Positions 61,611 to 64,000 of a stretch of DNA of 64,000 bases are shown here, piece by piece. The stretch lies in NCBI GenBank assembly GCA_964546815.1, contig CAZJLR010000018.1:55667-119666 (forward strand), read 5' to 3'. Below the pieces are notes generated by a model. That model saw only the letters and a program-made list of their open reading frames with translations. It did not search any database and had not been told where the DNA came from. Position 1 is the first letter of the stretch. Each line of letters starts with the position of its first letter. A program made the position numbers and the translations under genes. The stretch comes from JAIEPM01 sp964546815. GTDB lineage: Bacteria; Cyanobacteriota; Vampirovibrionia; Obscuribacterales; Obscuribacteraceae.

Positions 61611-63398
61611 GTGCGACGACAATTTAAGCGAAGCGAGAGCGGACAAAGTCTTGTAATCATGATCTTTGTCATGGCCTTTATGATCCTTGGGGTCGTAGGT
61701 ATGTTCAGCTTCGAAATTTCGCGCGCCAATCTCGCACGAGAGCAGTTGCGCTCAGCATGCCAGGCAGCTTCACTAGCCGGCGCCGCAACGCTTGCAAGTT
61801 CAGACCTTGTAGATCCAAAGCAAGCCCAACTCGATGCAATTACTTCAGCAATGGTGGTTTTCAAAAAGAACTACGTGCTGGGAAACATTCTCAGCGGCGC
61901 GACACAAAGCCCTGACCTTGCGAGCCTATCTACAAATACGGTGCCGCAAAATTGCATCGTATATTTTGAATTTCTTGACCCAAACAACAACGACGCAGTC
62001 GTCAACCTTGGAGACCCCAACGGAAAAGTAATCAGAGTCAATTCTTCGTTCGGTCTGGTACCTAGCTTTGGTCAATACCTAGGTCTTACAACATTGCCAA
62101 TCGAAGGCATCGCCTCAGCCGGTGTGCCGCAGCTCGATGTTGTTTTGTGCTTCGATGTTTCAGGCTCAATCGATGACCAGACACCAGTCACATTTGTAAA
62201 ACGCGTCTGGAACGGCGCGACAGGAAAAATTGACTACAATGTCACCTCAGCAAGAGCAGGCAGCCCTGCCGGAGCGCTAGCGCAGGGAACCATTTACAGC
62301 ATTCTCGGCCCGCCCGCTACCGGAACAGGTTTTAACGCAAACTATCCCCAAGCACTTTCGTCAGCCAGGTCTGGCGCAAGTTATCCACTGTATTTCTCTG
62401 AAGACGCCGGGGCGGGAGCAAATGCCGCCACAGGTCTGCGGGGAGCAAACAACGCCGGGTCGCCTCCAGGAAACTACCCCGGGCTCGGCGCCGGCGTAGG
62501 CACTCAATATACTTTCACCGACCTTGTCGTCAACCTCGACGGCAAAAACCAATTCCAAAGCTTCAGTGCTGACGGTTACGACTTTCCCGATCTGGCAACT
62601 TTAGTTGAAGCAGCCAGGGGAAACATGGAAACTCCAGCGCTTTTCGCAAGCAGTAAAGCAAATACTTCAGTCTTAAATGCACAGCCAAAAGCCGGATATC
62701 AGGCTGAATATTTCAAGCTAGCACTAGTCAACACACATCCAATTTACGATGCTCAGCAAGCAGCATCCTTGTTTTTCACAATCTTAAATCACGACACTGA
62801 CGCCCATTTCGGCGTCGTCTGTTTCAACGGCTCTGCCGCTACTTCACAAACTGATGTCACCAATGACTACAACGTAGACTCGTCATATTCCACCGCAGGA
62901 CAGAATAATTTCCCCAAGCCTAATATCAGCATCGTCTCTACAGCCGGCATATCGAATTACAACACTGTGCAGTCTTACCTTCCGCAGACAAGAGCAGACG
63001 GAAACACAAACATTGGCGACGCGGTAGTTAAAGCTGTTGCGCAGCTAAATACTAATAGCCGCATTGGCGCTCGCAAAGCTATAATTGTATTCACAGACGG
63101 ACAGCCTACATCAGGCAGCCCACTGAGTACAGACCCATGGACTAATGCCCGCCTCGCTGCAGTACAAGCGAAAAACAAGGGTATTCCAATTTACACCATC
63201 GGTCTTGCACAAAACCCGCAAATTATCGTGGGAGAGACAGCCATTCTGAACGACACTGACAGCAACCAAAACACTGGAGGCATTGCCGCAATCGCAGGAA
63301 ACGGCGGCAAGTTTTTCCTGGTTACAAATCAGCAAAACCTGCGACTAACATTTGAAAATCTGGCTCGACAATTAGTGCTTCTTGTCAGAGGACAATAG
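61611..63398 (+). CDS. TadG-like protein with a von Willebrand A domain carrying a large insertion
   Basis: 595 residues from GTG 61611, preceded by GGGGGA. The N-terminus (RRQFKRSESGQSLVIMIFVMAFMILGVVGMFSFEISRANLAREQLRSACQAASLAGA) is the TadG/TadE-type helix plus pilin-like coil. The vWA domain begins with FDVSGS (Asp182, Ser184, Ser186), a MIDAS metal site, and continues with NTNIGDAVVKA and IVFTDGQPTSG. About 185 residues lie between the MIDAS strand and the helix (YDAQQAASLFF at about 379) that normally follows directly. The insert is Gly/Ala/Ser-rich. Tad-associated vWA proteins are thought to act in pilus adhesion or anchoring. Confidence 0.82.
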   Translation: MRRQFKRSESGQSLVIMIFVMAFMILGVVGMFSFEISRANLAREQLRSACQAASLAGAATLASSDLVDPKQAQLDAITSAMVVFKKNYVLGNILSGATQSPDLASLSTNTVPQNCIVYFEFLDPNNNDAVVNLGDPNGKVIRVNSSFGLVPSFGQYLGLTTLPIEGIASAGVPQLDVVLCFDVSGSIDDQTPVTFVKRVWNGATGKIDYNVTSARAGSPAGALAQGTIYSILGPPATGTGFNANYPQALSSARSGASYPLYFSEDAGAGANAATGLRGANNAGSPPGNYPGLGAGVGTQYTFTDLVVNLDGKNQFQSFSADGYDFPDLATLVEAARGNMETPALFASSKANTSVLNAQPKAGYQAEYFKLALVNTHPIYDAQQAASLFFTILNHDTDAHFGVVCFNGSAATSQTDVTNDYNVDSSYSTAGQNNFPKPNISIVSTAGISNYNTVQSYLPQTRADGNTNIGDAVVKAVAQLNTNSRIGARKAIIVFTDGQPTSGSPLSTDPWTNARLAAVQAKNKGIPIYTIGLAQNPQIIVGETAILNDTDSNQNTGGIAAIAGNGGKFFLVTNQQNLRLTFENLARQLVLLVRGQ

Positions 63399-63400
63399 CA

Positions 63401-63883
63401 ATGCGCCGGACACGACGAACAAGACAAACCATTCGCAACAAAAAAGGACTGCAGTTAGTTGAAGTATGCTGCAGCGGCGCAGCACTTTCGGTGATGACCA
63501 TTTTTTGTATTAATGCTTGTGTCGTGATTCTCGGATTTATGTTCAACGACTCAGCCTGCCGCGACGCTGCCCGCGCTGCCAGTCAAGCCAGCACATCGAC
63601 CGCAGCACTAAAACTTGCACAAACTACAGTAGCCGGGCACCAGGGCGACGGAACATTTTGGTCAACGCCGGTTGTAACTGCAAACGACATTGTGTTTCAA
63701 GATTATGGTGGCACCATCACTCCTACCAACGTTCCATACGTCACAGTGACTTCCAACTGCACCATCAAAATGCCGGCGCCTTTGCTCTGGATTGGAGCAA
63801 ATCTAAAACCAGACGGCACTTTCACATCAACTTGCCAGTACACGTTCCCGCTGACCAACGTGAATATAGTCCTTCCACCATAA
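63401..63883 (+). CDS. Second TadE/TadF-like small pilin-like protein
   Basis: 160 residues, starting two bases after the TadG-like stop. A very basic leader (RRTRRTRQTIRNKK) precedes GLQLVEVCCSGAALSVMTIFCINACVVILGF, a hydrophobic helix with Glu close to its start as in type IV-like pilin families. FNDSACRDAARAASQAS follows directly. The remaining domain is beta-strand-like with two Cys that could pair. Its position and helix pattern suggest a TadE or TadF minor pilin. The overall similarity is weak, and no transposon or phage feature is near. Confidence 0.65.
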   Translation: MRRTRRTRQTIRNKKGLQLVEVCCSGAALSVMTIFCINACVVILGFMFNDSACRDAARAASQASTSTAALKLAQTTVAGHQGDGTFWSTPVVTANDIVFQDYGGTITPTNVPYVTVTSNCTIKMPAPLLWIGANLKPDGTFTSTCQYTFPLTNVNIVLPP

Positions 63884-63947
63884 TCGATCTCAATGAGTCC
63901 GCATCGATCGGCATCAGTCCATATGAATCAACAGTAAGCCCGGATCT

Positions 63948-63965
63948 TGTAGGGGCGACGCCATG
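63948..63965. repeat. Truncated copy of the dispersed palindromic repeat
   Basis: Eighteen bases, TGTAGGGGCGACGCCATG, match the outer end of the repeat at 16052 exactly. After that the sequence diverges (GATACTGC) and the second palindrome arm is missing. It lies 65 bases after the last pilin-like gene. Confidence 0.7.
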
Positions 63966-64000
63966 GATACTGCTGGCGAACTAAAATGGAGCCGAATCAA

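Noticed and set aside
1..64000. Prophage, integron or insertion sequence
   Set aside because: No integrase, transposase, capsid or terminase gene was found. The only mobile-like items are the short palindromic repeats.

Overview
The window is a bacterial chromosomal segment with a Gram-negative-type envelope: a lipoprotein cytochrome c, a Tat-exported molybdoenzyme, an alpha-2-macroglobulin, a GT9 glycosyltransferase and Tad-type pilin-like proteins. It is gene-dense, with moderate GC, many GTG starts and good Shine-Dalgarno sites. A giant repetitive secreted protein with C-terminal FecR-like domains, next to Tad-like genes and respiratory sulfur genes, would fit a non-photosynthetic relative of cyanobacteria (Vampirovibrionia/Melainabacteria, Obscuribacterales-like). 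That placement is inference; no rRNA or tRNA is present to test it. One 100-N assembly gap lies at 37988-38087.

Layout. (1) 1-3313, minus strand: an exported MBL-fold/double-rhodanese protein of CstB architecture, then sulfite dehydrogenase SorA and its cytochrome SorB, then the start of a membrane protein that runs off the left edge. The four are packed head to tail and read as a persulfide/sulfite oxidation pathway delivering electrons to a c-type cytochrome. (2) 3512-15470, plus strand: a GT9 glycosyltransferase, then xdhA-xdhB-xdhC (molybdenum xanthine dehydrogenase with its cofactor chaperone), then 22 nt later a thioester-containing bacterial alpha-2-macroglobulin. (3) 15471-17076: a small DUF4870-like membrane protein, a palindromic dispersed repeat in single and paired (REPIN-like) form, and a membrane/coiled-coil protein of unknown function.

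(4) 17099-54202, minus strand: one gene for a 12,367-residue secreted beta-helix-like protein, 58% of the window. It is built from nested repeat families: about 8 units of ~176 aa; A and B modules in the order A-B-B-A-B-A-B with a ~1320-aa period; 4 units of ~315 aa; and 2 modules of ~1188 aa. It ends in two FecR-like domains and has no visible anchor or transporter domain. Repeat spacing predicts that the N gap hides about 16 bases, not 100. (5) 54203-54726: the giant gene's promoter region, a possible plus-strand small RNA with a strong terminator, and the dnaK terminator. (6) 54727-59982, minus strand: dnaK, a DUF6265-like exported protein, and a SulP transporter fused to STAS and beta-carbonic-anhydrase domains. 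(7) 60413-63883, plus strand: a TPR protein, a TadE-like protein, a TadG-like protein whose von Willebrand A domain carries a large insertion, and a second small TadE/F-like protein. A truncated copy of the dispersed palindrome lies at the right edge.

No phage, transposase, CRISPR array, rRNA or tRNA was recognised. The items most worth attention are the giant FecR-terminated repeat protein, the exported CstB-SorAB pathway, the SulP-carbonic anhydrase fusion, and the inserted-vWA TadG protein.
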